Shown: positions 28,301 through 37,102 of the stretch, piece after piece
Numbering within the stretch: position 1 is the first letter of the stretch
Layout: the number at the start of each line of letters is the position of its first letter
From: SKVR01 sp964453995
GTDB lineage: Bacteria; Bacteroidota; Bacteroidia; Bacteroidales; UBA7960
NCBI GenBank assembly: GCA_964453995.1
Contig: CAYVQC010000018.1
Span: forward strand, 1 to 64,000
DNA length: 64,000 nucleotides
Direction of reading: 5' to 3'
Translations under genes and position numbers: made by a program
Notes under the pieces: generated by a model
What the model saw: only the letters and a program-made list of their open reading frames with translations
Database searches by the model: none
What the model was told of the DNA's origin: nothing

Positions 28301-28434
28301 ACCTCTTTACCCTTACCAATTATACCGGTGCTGACCCCGAAATTGGTGCATTAAGTTCTTTTGATATAGGTATTGACCGCGGTGTTTATCCACAGGCAAG
28401 AACATTCAGGTTGGGAACAACCATTTCATTCTAA
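25336..28434 (+). CDS. susC: SusC-like TonB-dependent outer-membrane transporter
   Basis: An outer-membrane porin that imports oligosaccharides with SusD as lid, about 1032 residues. The start at 25336 (MKKPLFKLLLLVSGVLWGLSVQGQ, signal peptide) is preferred; ATG 25330 or 25285 are longer options. It has an N-terminal carboxypeptidase-regulatory-like domain (LTGKVTDRMTDESLPGANVV), then the plug with VIGYGVQQKKVATGAI and YVVDGMVVGGIDYLNPGDIE. The SusC-type barrel ends in a beta signal with a final Phe (TFRLGTTISF). Sixteen bases separate it from susD. Paired with GH16, GH17 and GH30, its substrate is inferred to be beta-1,3-glucan. Confidence 0.96.
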   Translation: MKKPLFKLLLLVSGVLWGLSVQGQTLTGKVTDRMTDESLPGANVVIEGTTQGTVTDFDGNYQIGLAPGTYNIVFSYLGYASETIEITLEADETQVYNVALYPDITTFEEFVVIGYGVQQKKVATGAIASVSSEEITRTPVLRMEQAMQGRTAGVQVTSLSGQPGEAPTVRIRGAGTTGNAAPLYVVDGMVVGGIDYLNPGDIESIDVLKDAASAAIYGARAANGVVLITTKSGTRGEMSITYSAYQGIQNAARTIDMLNADQYRMLMNEGARNAGLSEPFDLSEIPEHDTNWQNELFQSNAPIFNHDITVTGGSDRSTYSSALSYFSQEGIIGGEKSKFDRITARLNTTHKVNDFFSFGNNMAYSYIERRGIASNTSFNGAYSSALNIDPLTPVFETNENTLDQYPYSEEPVVTDAEGKIYGISNYVGAEIVNPLALLETQRQNTRVDKIVGNVYGELELIEGLKIKSSMGLDFAYIVNDSHTPLFYLNGAQSNTDKTNVSKGIQRFYTWDWENTAVYSRQIDRHNFSVLAGITARKENYEDLSGFNAQVPVDDPDNVYLSMATDTVWTAYGGASHYALLSQFGRIIYDYDTRYAFNFTLRRDGSSNFGSNNRFGIFPSVAATWIISEEGFFPQWNALDILKIRASWGINGNDNIGRFRYISTINKSRGYIFGSGRAFGASPSFVENADLKWEESEQLNFALDFGFFNSRLTGSLDYYIKTTRDLLEIIPIPGHVGNDPPYSNVGSVQNKGVELSLQYRNFESAFNYTLGANVSYNHNEVIKIGNEDGVLPGASWAVAGMVTRAELGLPIGFFWGYKTDGIFQNQAEVFQHVNRNGQMLQPNAKPGDVRFVDFNGDGIINADDRTMIGNPTPEWTLGFNATFNYAQFDLSFLIIGTYGNDIFNGMQRPDLRYTNRTIDALDRWTGEGTSNTVPRYTWVDVNNNNRISDLYIEDGSFLRMKNIQLGYTIPVAILNRIQANTWRIYVSAENLFTLTNYTGADPEIGALSSFDIGIDRGVYPQARTFRLGTTISF

Positions 28435-28450
28435 AGAAAGGAGAATTATC

Positions 28451-30010
28451 ATGAAAAATATAATCACAAAATTCACCATTGCACTGGCAACACTACTGGT
28501 TTTCAGTGCATGCAGCGAAGATTTTCTCGACCTTAAGCCCCTGGACCAGGAAGTAACAACAAACTTCTACCGTACAGAAACGGAAGCCTATCAGGCATTG
28601 GTAGCCATTTATGATGTGCTTACTTACCAGTCTACCCCAGGGGTAAGCTGGGCCCCATTTATTACTGTAGCCGATGTTTTGTCTGACGATGCCTTTGCAG
28701 GCGGTTCTGATGCCAATGATGGCTTTGAATGGGACCAGATCAACAATTTCAGGGCACAAACCAACAGCCCCATAGCTCACGCCACCTGGATCAAAAACTA
28801 TATTGGGATCTACAGGGCAAACCTCTTTCTTGAGATCATTGGCGATATAGATGCCAGTGAAAGCTTTAAGCAAAGAACCATTGCCGAAGCCAAATTTTTA
28901 AGGGCCTATTTCTACCTGGAGCAGGTTCGTTTCTTTGAAAATATCCCCTTAATAACCGAAACTATCAAAGGACCCTCTGAATACAGCCAGGAACAAAACA
29001 CACCAGAGGAGGTGTACAATCAGATTGCCCTCGACCTGGTGGAAGCCATCCCAGATCTTCCCGAATCGGTACCTTCTGCAGAAGCAGGCAGGGTTACCAA
29101 GTGGGCTGCACAGGCCCTGCTCGCCAGAACCTATCTTTTTTACAATGGTGTATACGGCGCTGATCTTACCGCAGGAAACACCCCGGTAAACCGTACCTAT
29201 GTTCTGCAACAACTCGAAGACCTCATTGCCAATAGCGGTCACGACCTGTTTGATGATTATTCCCTCAATTTCAGCCTGGAAGGAGAATTTGGTATTGAAT
29301 CGGTGTTTGAAATCTCTTATGGCGATACCCCTCCGTGGTGGGACTGGGATTATGTTCGCGGTGGAAACGGAAATCTTTCTGCTCAGATGCAGGGCCCAAG
29401 GGTAAGTGATTCCGATAATTGGGACCGCGGTTGGAGTTTTGCTCCTGTAAGCCACAAACTCTTTCTTTTTATGGAAGATGATCCTCGTCGTGTGCACACC
29501 ATCTTGCTGGAAGAAGAACTCGATGGAACGCTTAGCAAAGGATACCAGCACACAGGATATTTCTCCAGAAAGTACACCTCTGATGCCGAACACTGGGGTG
29601 CTGATGGGCAGTTTGAACTCAACCGTACAGCCAATCATCGCGTAATTCGCTTTTCGGATGTACTGCTTATGGCTGCCGAGCTTGACAGCCCCAACAAACA
29701 GGATTATCTCGACAGGGTTAGGGCAAGAGTTGGTTTAGACCCCGTTCCGGCAACACTGGAGAATATTTTCCGCGAAAGAAGACTGGAACTCTCCCTGGAG
29801 GGAATCAGGTACTTCGACCTGTTGCGCAGAGGGCTTGACTATGCCAATCAGGAGCTAACCCACTCGGGTATCAGGGGCCCCAATTACGAGTCGCCCGACC
29901 AGGTAATTTACGATGTTACCTTCAATCCGGCAACCAAAGGTTTCCTCCCCATTCCTCAATCAGAAATTGACCTTTCTGCAGGGGTGTTTGTACAAAATGA
30001 AGGATACTAA
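28451..30010 (+). CDS. susD: SusD-like surface glycan-binding lipoprotein (RagB/SusD)
   Basis: A 519-residue lipoprotein that closes over SusC. The start at 28451 follows AAAGGAG and gives the lipoprotein signal MKNIITKFTIALATLLVFSAC; an upstream in-frame ATG inside susC was rejected. Characteristic SusD features are SEDFLDLKPLDQEVTTNFYRT at the N-terminus, TPR-like helices (AKFLRAYFYLEQVRFFENIPLI), and the C-terminal IFRERRLELSLEGIRYFDLLRRG and KGFLPIPQSEIDL motifs. It is paired with the susC just upstream. Confidence 0.96.
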   Translation: MKNIITKFTIALATLLVFSACSEDFLDLKPLDQEVTTNFYRTETEAYQALVAIYDVLTYQSTPGVSWAPFITVADVLSDDAFAGGSDANDGFEWDQINNFRAQTNSPIAHATWIKNYIGIYRANLFLEIIGDIDASESFKQRTIAEAKFLRAYFYLEQVRFFENIPLITETIKGPSEYSQEQNTPEEVYNQIALDLVEAIPDLPESVPSAEAGRVTKWAAQALLARTYLFYNGVYGADLTAGNTPVNRTYVLQQLEDLIANSGHDLFDDYSLNFSLEGEFGIESVFEISYGDTPPWWDWDYVRGGNGNLSAQMQGPRVSDSDNWDRGWSFAPVSHKLFLFMEDDPRRVHTILLEEELDGTLSKGYQHTGYFSRKYTSDAEHWGADGQFELNRTANHRVIRFSDVLLMAAELDSPNKQDYLDRVRARVGLDPVPATLENIFRERRLELSLEGIRYFDLLRRGLDYANQELTHSGIRGPNYESPDQVIYDVTFNPATKGFLPIPQSEIDLSAGVFVQNEGY

Positions 30011-30392
30011 AGATACATAATGAATGACAGCTGAGGGTTGTACCCGTGGCAGGATTCGAAGCATCAGGTTCCTGCCCGGTGTACACACTCCAGGCTACCA
30101 GCTCTTTGATTTGCTATTGAATGAATGTAAAGGTGTATTTTACCCGGGTAAGCCGGTTATGGAGAAGGAATGGTGTTTGGAAAACCTGCTGCCTTAAGAT
30201 AAATAATGTTTTAGTTATTGGTGAATACAATTCATCAATGGTTTGTTTGGATCCGCTTTGGTTCGGGGGTTTACAGGGAAATAACCCTGTTGCCCCGCTA
30301 CCATCGCGGTTTACAACATTCATTACCCAATGATCGGGCTTTCAAACACCAATTGATCCCGAAAGAAATATCTGTTTACAAACGGTTACTCT
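30011..30392 (+). other. 382-base gap with imperfect hairpin between susD and MFS
   Basis: No gene is supported here. A GGCAGGA (30048-30054) / TCCTGCC (30070-30076) stem with partly paired flanks (30039-30087) could be a processing or attenuation hairpin after susD; no T-run follows. No exact TAnnTTTG box was found before the MFS gene. Confidence 0.35.
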
Positions 30393-31958
30393 ATGTCCAA
30401 AAAAATATATACTGTTTTTATTTCACTAATCGTGGCCCTGGGCGGGTTTCTGTTGGGTTTCGACAGCGCGGTAATCTCGGGTGCAACCCCCTTTTACCGT
30501 GAGACTTTCGGCCTCAACTCTGGTTCCATGCTGATAGGCTTCTCTGTTAGCTCCCTTATATTGGGAGCCATATTGGGAAATATCATTGCCGGTAAGCTTG
30601 CCGACCTTTTTGGCAGGCGCAAAATACTTATGACAACAGCTGTGCTGTTTACCATCAGCGCAGTGCTGTCGGCCATGGCCCCCGATATTGTGATCTTTCT
30701 AATTGCCAGGATACTGGGTGGCATTGGTGTAGGTATGGCCATTTTGATTGCTCCTATGTATATTGCCGAAATTGCTCCCCGAAACCTTAGGGGCACCTTG
30801 GTAACCTTCAACCAGCTCAATATCGTTTTGGGCATCTCCGTAGCCTATTTCTCCAATTACTATTTCCAGCAAACCATAGCCGATCCCGATACCAAGTGGA
30901 GGGTAATGCTAGGGGTTGAAGCTGTTCCTGCATTTTTGTACCTCATCTTCCTGTTCCTCGTGCCCCGCAGCCCCAGGTGGCTTATGCAAAAAGGATGGCA
31001 GGAAGAAGCTATGCGGATTTTGGTAAAGGTACATGGACAAAACCAGGCCGTTGTAGAATACAACGAAATTCATCAAAGCCTCAGCGAAGAGATCAATAAA
31101 AAAAGGCCCACCTGGTCGGAAGTGTTTTCCCGGAGAATGAAAACCGTACTGATTATTGGCTTCGGAATTGCATTTTTCCAGCAAATAACAGGTATCAATG
31201 CTATCTTCTATTACGCCCCCATGATTTTTGAAATGACAGGAGGGGGAACCAATGCTGCATTTTTACAGGCAGCAATACTGGGTGTTACCAATGTGGTAAT
31301 GACCATTGTTGCCATGTTTCTTATCGATAGCCTTGGCAGAAAACCGCTTTTGTACATTGGAGCCACAGGGATTTTTATCTCTCTTGCCATTGTGGGATTT
31401 TCTTTCCACAACGCAAAATATACCATTGATAACAACACCATGGAAAATCTAATGGCAGAAATTTCTCAAATGGAGATTGATGACAGGCACCTCGAAAATA
31501 TTAGTTCGGTAGTTCTTTTAGAAAATGAGGTTTTTGCAAGCGAAACGGAATTTTTTTCCAGGGTAAAGGAAATCACAGGTCAGGACACCTACAATAGTTA
31601 TAAGGAATTGATCCTGAAGCATTCCATTAGCATTAATGGATTGTGGGTACTGATCGGTTTGATCATGTTTGTGGCTTCTTTTGCCATTTCTATGGGCCCG
31701 GTGATGTGGGCATTGTTGTCAGAAATATTTCCCAACAAACTCCGCGGCCTTGCCATATCAATTATGGGTTTTTGGAATTCAATTGTCAGTTTCTCTGTTG
31801 CCACTGTTTTTCCCGCGCAACTTGAGTTTATGGGATCAGGCAATACATACCTGATCTACTCTTTCTTTGGGTTACTTACCTTGCTCTTTGTATGGCGTTT
31901 TGTACCCGAAACCAAAGGGAAATCGCTTGAAGAACTGGAATCTGAACTTATAAAATGA
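30393..31958 (+). CDS. sugar-porter family MFS transporter
   Basis: A 521-residue inner-membrane sugar importer of the SP (xylose/galactose/glucose-H+ symporter) family. The signatures are GFLLGFDSAVISGA in helix 1, GKLADLFGRRK after helix 2, PMYIAEIAPRNLRG, FFQQITGINAIFYYAP in helix 7, DSLGRKPLLYIG and the closing VPETKGKSLEELE. Between helices 9 and 10 (about residues 340-412) there is a polar, acidic insert of about 70 residues, expected in the periplasm. It is followed after 7 bases by the GH-A lipoprotein gene, so the two are cotranscribed. Substrate probably glucose or a short gluco-oligosaccharide. Confidence 0.92.
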   Translation: MSKKIYTVFISLIVALGGFLLGFDSAVISGATPFYRETFGLNSGSMLIGFSVSSLILGAILGNIIAGKLADLFGRRKILMTTAVLFTISAVLSAMAPDIVIFLIARILGGIGVGMAILIAPMYIAEIAPRNLRGTLVTFNQLNIVLGISVAYFSNYYFQQTIADPDTKWRVMLGVEAVPAFLYLIFLFLVPRSPRWLMQKGWQEEAMRILVKVHGQNQAVVEYNEIHQSLSEEINKKRPTWSEVFSRRMKTVLIIGFGIAFFQQITGINAIFYYAPMIFEMTGGGTNAAFLQAAILGVTNVVMTIVAMFLIDSLGRKPLLYIGATGIFISLAIVGFSFHNAKYTIDNNTMENLMAEISQMEIDDRHLENISSVVLLENEVFASETEFFSRVKEITGQDTYNSYKELILKHSISINGLWVLIGLIMFVASFAISMGPVMWALLSEIFPNKLRGLAISIMGFWNSIVSFSVATVFPAQLEFMGSGNTYLIYSFFGLLTLLFVWRFVPETKGKSLEELESELIK

Positions 31959-31965
31959 AAAGGGT

Positions 31966-33291
31966 ATGAATAATTTTATAAAGATTACAGCAATAAATAT
32001 AATGGCCATTCTTATGTTTGCCTGCAACGGAACAACAGAAAACACAGCAGAAAATACCTCTGAAGGCCCTTCAAAAGTTGAAGTGCGTAATATTGATGGC
32101 CGCTACCGCCTGTTTGTAAACGGGGAAGAATTTTATGTAAAGGGAGCGGGATGCCAAAATGGCCCTTGCTACCAGGTGGCCTCACACGGGGGAAATGCAA
32201 TTCGCACATGGAGCACCGGAGATGGCAGATTGTCGGGCCGTGAAATGCTCGATAATGCCTGGGAGAATGGACTGATGGTATTGATGGGAATCTATGTGGG
32301 TAGTGAACGACACGGTTTTGACTATAACGACGAAGGTGCAGTGGCACAGCAACTGGAGCGCATCAGAAAAGAAGTATTGGAACTCAAAGACCATCCGGCC
32401 CTGTTGGGATGGGGTATTGGAAACGAGCTCAATCTAAACTATACCAACAAGAAAGTTTGGAATGCCGTAAATGACATTGCCGCAATGATCAAAGAAGTAG
32501 ACGGAAACCATGTGGTTACTACTATGCTTGCCGGCATTGCACGCGAAGAGGTGGAATACATTGCTGAACATAGCCCGAACATCGATTTTTTGTCAATACA
32601 ACTCTATGGCAGTATAGAAATTCTTGAACAAAGACTGCAGAGAGCCGGATATGATGGCCCCTACCTCATTACAGAATGGGGTGCCACAGGACATTGGGAG
32701 GCAGAGGAAACATCATGGGGATCACCCATTCAGCAAACCTCAACAGAAAAGGCTGAGTCCATAAAGACACGATATGAAAACGTGATCCTTGCCGATGAAG
32801 AAAACTGTATGGGTTCTTTTATTTTCCTGTGGGGACAAAAACAGGAACGTACACCAACATGGTATGGACTGTACACCGAAAATGGAGAAAAAACAGAAGC
32901 AGTGGGAATGATGCAGTACCTGTGGACAGGTTCCTGGCCCGAAAACAGAGCACCACATTTACATGAAATCACCATTGAAGGAAAAGGAGGAAGATTTGAC
33001 AATGTGAAGCTAACCCGTGAGGAAGAGTATACAACGCTTATTGATGTAGAGCATAAAAACCCGGACAACCTCAGCGTAAGGGCAGAAATAATGCCCGAAC
33101 CTAAGGAGGTCAGCGTTGGCGGTGATTACGAACCAAGGCCCACTTCCATTGATGGCCTTATAATCTCTGCAAACATTTCCGAAATTCAGTTCAAGGCTCC
33201 CCGGGATCCGGGCCCCTACAGAATACTTGTTTATGTTACTGATCAATATAACAATGCTGCTACAGCAAACATTCCTTTTTTAGTAGAATAG
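31966..33291 (+). CDS. clan GH-A glycosidase lipoprotein (GH2-like barrel; possibly GH158)
   Basis: A 441-residue lipoprotein (signal ending MFAC, Cys20). A short N-terminal beta region reads like GH2-type YRLFVNGEEFYVKGAG. The TIM barrel has acid/base Glu154 in GWGIGNELN and nucleophile Glu237 in LITEWGATG. The last ~100 residues form an Ig-like domain (APHLHEITIEG.. to VYVTDQYNNAATANIPF). The barrel plus Ig architecture and the locus context suggest the endo-beta-1,3-glucanase family GH158, but GH2- or GH5-related families cannot be excluded by eye. Ends just before a strong terminator. Confidence 0.75.
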   Translation: MNNFIKITAINIMAILMFACNGTTENTAENTSEGPSKVEVRNIDGRYRLFVNGEEFYVKGAGCQNGPCYQVASHGGNAIRTWSTGDGRLSGREMLDNAWENGLMVLMGIYVGSERHGFDYNDEGAVAQQLERIRKEVLELKDHPALLGWGIGNELNLNYTNKKVWNAVNDIAAMIKEVDGNHVVTTMLAGIAREEVEYIAEHSPNIDFLSIQLYGSIEILEQRLQRAGYDGPYLITEWGATGHWEAEETSWGSPIQQTSTEKAESIKTRYENVILADEENCMGSFIFLWGQKQERTPTWYGLYTENGEKTEAVGMMQYLWTGSWPENRAPHLHEITIEGKGGRFDNVKLTREEEYTTLIDVEHKNPDNLSVRAEIMPEPKEVSVGGDYEPRPTSIDGLIISANISEIQFKAPRDPGPYRILVYVTDQYNNAATANIPFLVE

Positions 33292-33352
33292 GAAGATTTG
33301 TCGTACTTGCATTACATGGCAGTTTTTTCATAATGTTGTTTTTTGTTTATCG

Positions 33353-33407
33353 CTGCCTCCCGTAATGGTTTGGATTTATTTGTTTTAAAACGGGAGGCAG
33401 TTTTTTT
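33353..33407 (+). terminator. strong rho-independent terminator
   Basis: Perfect 11-bp arms CTGCCTCCCGT (33353-33363) and ACGGGAGGCAG (33390-33400), followed at once by seven T. It lies in the 336-base gap after the GH-A gene and before GH149. No other gene or clear promoter box was seen in the rest of the gap (33408-33627). Confidence 0.85.
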
Positions 33408-33627
33408 AATAATTGCTACAAACAACCAAAGGGTTTAGCCCCCAGACTATATGTCGAACAGGCATACCCGTAATTCTTTTGCCAGGCAGATTCGAAAGTG
33501 CACCAGCTCATTTTCTGAAACAACATCGCCAAAAAGAAAATTTGCTTTTACCTGCTACAAAACTGCCACAGAAAAAAGCCCTGGCTCTTATGTACCCAAT
33601 ATATCAACCCGTTAAATATTATGAAAA

Positions 33628-36600
33628 ATGACGAAAGCAAACATATACAGTGCAGATCATGACCAGGACAAAAAAGTCGAAATGAATGTGATTGAACACG
33701 AAGGTGAACGTTACTTCAAAATCGGCAACCATGATGCCATGCGACCCTTTTTTATGAGTATAGTAAGTGATGCCAATCACTGGATGTATATTTCGAGCAA
33801 TGGCGGTCTTTCGGCAGGGAGAAAAAATCCCGAATACGCCCTGTTTCCCTATTATACTGATGATAAGATTACAGAATCGGCAGACATTACAGGAAGTAAA
33901 TCCATTTTCCGGATCCGAAACAACAACAACCTCATTTGGGAGCCCTTCTCTGAAAGGCAAACAGGCAAGTATACTATCATCCGTAACCTTTACAAAAGCA
34001 TTTACGGCAATAAAATCATCTTTGAAGAGGTAAATACTGATCTGGGATTGACATTCCGCTACCAATGGAATACAGGCAAACTATTTGGTTTCATCAGAAA
34101 AGCTGAATTGGTCAACACCTCTGATAAAGAATACCACATTACCCTGATTGACGGCCTGCAGAATATTATGCCCTATGGAGTACCCAGTGATTTGCAAAGA
34201 TCTACCAGCAACCTGGTAGATGCTTATAAAAGAAGTGAACTGGAGCCCACTTCAGGGATCGGTATTTATGCGCTGAGCGCCATTATTGTTGATAAAGCCG
34301 AGCCCAGCGAAGCCTTAAAAGCAAACATTGCCTGGTCGGTGGGCCTTGACAATCCAAAATATCTTCTTTCGTCGTTGCAGTTGAAAAATTTCAGGCAAAA
34401 TCTCGACATCAAAGCAGAAAAAGACATTAAGGGAGAAAAAGGTGCCTATTTTGTTACTACCGATATCTCACTGGCCCCTGGTGCTGCCAGAAAATGGATG
34501 ATCATTGCCAATGTAAACCAGAATCATTCGCAGATCGTCAGCCTTGCAGAAGCCATAAAAGAGAACAAAAACCTGGAAAAAACCATTGCAAACGACATTG
34601 AATCAGGAACCAAAAACCTGATCCGCCTGGTTGCAAGTGCCGACGGCCTCCAATATACCGCCGATAAATTCATCGATACGCGCCATTATGCCAATGTGCT
34701 TTTCAACATTATGCGTGGTGGTATTTTTGACGACAATTACCAGATTAAAAAGGCAGATTTCACAGCTTACCTTTCCCGGGCCAATAAGGATGTAATGTCC
34801 AGGAACCGGGAATTTATCCAAAATCTGGAAGATGTATTCAGCCAATCCACCCTCAAAAGCATGGTAAGCAAAAGCGAAGATGTGGATCTGATCAGGCTTT
34901 CCCTGGAGTATCTGCCTCTTAAGTTCAGCCGCCGGCACGGTGACCCCAGCCGCCCATGGAACTATTTTACCATCAATATACAGAATGAAGCAGATGGCAC
35001 AGAAATACTGGATTATGAAGGAAACTGGCGCGACATTTTCCAGAACTGGGAAGCACTGGCCCACTCCTACCCCGAATTCATTGAAGGTATGATATTCAAA
35101 TTCCTGAATGCTACAACCTTTGATGGCTACAATCCTTACAGGGTAACCAAAGATGGTTTCGACTGGGAAACCATCGAACCCGACAATCCCTGGTCATATA
35201 TTGGCTACTGGGGCGATCACCAGATTATTTACCTGCAGAAATTTTTCGAGATCATAGAAAAATATCATCCCGGAACATTGCAATCCTTTTTTGACAAGGA
35301 GTGGTTTGTATATGCGGCGGTTCCTTACATTATAAAACCCTATGACCAGATACTGAAAAACCCAAAAGATACAATCGAATTCGACCATGCATGGGATGCT
35401 GCCATCAGGAAACAGCGCGAATTGCTTGGAGCCGATGGTGCTTTGCTCACTGCCGACAACAAAGAGATATACCACGTAAATTTCCTGGAAAAGATCATGG
35501 CTACCATGTTGGCCAAGATCTCCAATTTTATTCCCGGGGCAGGCATCTGGCTCAATACCCAGAGACCCGAGTGGAACGATGCCAACAATGCCCTGGTAGG
35601 AAATGGCGTATCCATGGTTACCCTTTATTATCTGCACCGTTTCATAAAATTCTTCGCGCAGGCATTGGAAAAGTCAAATCTTGACCAGATTAAGGTTTCC
35701 AGCGAACTGATTGAATTCTATCATTCCGTGAGAGAAACGCTCACCGATTTCAGCCCCCTGCTGTCAAAAGATATCAGTGACAAAGACAGAAAGCTCATGC
35801 TGGACCGTATGGGTAAAGCTGCTTCTGATTACCGTCAGCACATTTATCAAAGTGGTTTTTGGGGCAAGAAAAGAAGTGTATCGCTTGCCGGGTTGAAGAA
35901 ATTCACCAGGAATTGCCTCGACTTTATCGAGCATTCCATTGGTGGCAATAAGAGAAATGACAACCTGTATCATGCCTACAACCTGATGAGCGTCAGTGAT
36001 ACAGAGGTCTCTTATGCTCATCTCAGCGAAATGCTCGAAGGGCAGGTTGCGGTCTTAAGCTCGGGTTATCTGAATTCGAACCAAGCCCTGCAAGTGCTGG
36101 ATGCATTGAAGAGCAGCGCATTGTTCAGGGAAGACCAATACAGCTACATTCTTTATCCTAATAAAGAACTACCCGGCTTTTTGCAGAAAAACACCATTCC
36201 CGGGCAAGACGCCAATTCATCAGAATTAATCCGGAAACTGGTTGCTGATGGCAATAAGCAGATCGTTGACCAGGATATAAGGGGTAACTACCATTTTAAT
36301 GGCAGCTTCCGGAATGCAAAAGATCTGCAAAATGCCCTGGATACGCTTGCAACAGGGAAATACAAAGAGCTGGTGGAAAAAGACCGCAAACTGTTGCTGG
36401 AGATTTTTGAAAAAGTATTCAACCACAAAGCCTTTACCGGCAGGTCAGGCACTTTTTACGCCTACGAAGGGCTGGGTTCCATCTACTGGCATATGGTTTC
36501 CAAGTTGTTGCTGGCGGTACAGGAATGCTGCCTGAAGGCTATCGATGAAAAATCCGATCCTGTTCTTGTTGGCAAACTGTTGGAACATTACTACGAAATA

Positions 36601-37083
36601 CAGGCCGGTATTGGGGTACACAAATCCCCTGAATTGTATGGGGCGTTTCCCACTGATCCCTATTCTCATACCCCCAGGCACCGTGGTGCCCAGCAACCCG
36701 GTATGACAGGGCAGGTGAAGGAAGACATCCTGGTACGCTTTGGCGAGCTGGGTGTATTTGTTAAAGATGGCTGCCTGCATTTCAAACCATCCCTGCTGAG
36801 AAAAGAAGAACTCCTGGACGGACCGCAGATGTTTGATTATGTTGACATTAATGGAGATGCGGGGCAAATCGCTCTTACAAAAGGCCAGATTGCCTTTACC
36901 TGCTGCCAGGTCCCCGTTGTGTATTCTAATTCTCATAATGAAAGTATTTTGATATTATTTACTGATGGTTCTACTGAAACCACACAGGGCAATTCCCTTA
37001 GCCAGCAACACAGCAGGATGATCTTTGGAAGAACAGGAAAAATCAGCCGCCTGGAGGTTTCCCTGCAAATCAACAGACAATGA
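33628..37083 (+). CDS. GH149-type beta-1,3-glucan (oligosaccharide) phosphorylase
   Basis: A 1151-residue cytoplasmic protein with no signal peptide. Length and overall layout match GH149 beta-1,3-oligoglucan phosphorylases, which reversibly cleave beta-1,3-gluco-oligosaccharides with phosphate to alpha-glucose-1-phosphate. The N-terminal beta region (FFMSIVSDANHWMYISSNGG) is followed by a helical barrel with RPEWNDANNALVG, where Asp651 corresponds to the general acid of the related GH94 and GH161 families. It is much longer than GH94 cellobiose phosphorylase (about 800 residues). A GH17 gene follows after 19 bases. The family is recalled from pattern, not from a search. Confidence 0.8.
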   Translation: MTKANIYSADHDQDKKVEMNVIEHEGERYFKIGNHDAMRPFFMSIVSDANHWMYISSNGGLSAGRKNPEYALFPYYTDDKITESADITGSKSIFRIRNNNNLIWEPFSERQTGKYTIIRNLYKSIYGNKIIFEEVNTDLGLTFRYQWNTGKLFGFIRKAELVNTSDKEYHITLIDGLQNIMPYGVPSDLQRSTSNLVDAYKRSELEPTSGIGIYALSAIIVDKAEPSEALKANIAWSVGLDNPKYLLSSLQLKNFRQNLDIKAEKDIKGEKGAYFVTTDISLAPGAARKWMIIANVNQNHSQIVSLAEAIKENKNLEKTIANDIESGTKNLIRLVASADGLQYTADKFIDTRHYANVLFNIMRGGIFDDNYQIKKADFTAYLSRANKDVMSRNREFIQNLEDVFSQSTLKSMVSKSEDVDLIRLSLEYLPLKFSRRHGDPSRPWNYFTINIQNEADGTEILDYEGNWRDIFQNWEALAHSYPEFIEGMIFKFLNATTFDGYNPYRVTKDGFDWETIEPDNPWSYIGYWGDHQIIYLQKFFEIIEKYHPGTLQSFFDKEWFVYAAVPYIIKPYDQILKNPKDTIEFDHAWDAAIRKQRELLGADGALLTADNKEIYHVNFLEKIMATMLAKISNFIPGAGIWLNTQRPEWNDANNALVGNGVSMVTLYYLHRFIKFFAQALEKSNLDQIKVSSELIEFYHSVRETLTDFSPLLSKDISDKDRKLMLDRMGKAASDYRQHIYQSGFWGKKRSVSLAGLKKFTRNCLDFIEHSIGGNKRNDNLYHAYNLMSVSDTEVSYAHLSEMLEGQVAVLSSGYLNSNQALQVLDALKSSALFREDQYSYILYPNKELPGFLQKNTIPGQDANSSELIRKLVADGNKQIVDQDIRGNYHFNGSFRNAKDLQNALDTLATGKYKELVEKDRKLLLEIFEKVFNHKAFTGRSGTFYAYEGLGSIYWHMVSKLLLAVQECCLKAIDEKSDPVLVGKLLEHYYEIQAGIGVHKSPELYGAFPTDPYSHTPRHRGAQQPGMTGQVKEDILVRFGELGVFVKDGCLHFKPSLLRKEELLDGPQMFDYVDINGDAGQIALTKGQIAFTCCQVPVVYSNSHNESILILFTDGSTETTQGNSLSQQHSRMIFGRTGKISRLEVSLQINRQ

Positions 37084-37102
37084 AAAAAACCAACACCATG
37101 AT

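Noticed and set aside
33628..37083. GH94 cellobiose phosphorylase call for the 1151-residue protein
   Set aside because: It is some 350 residues too long and lies in a beta-1,3-glucan locus; GH149 fits length and context better.
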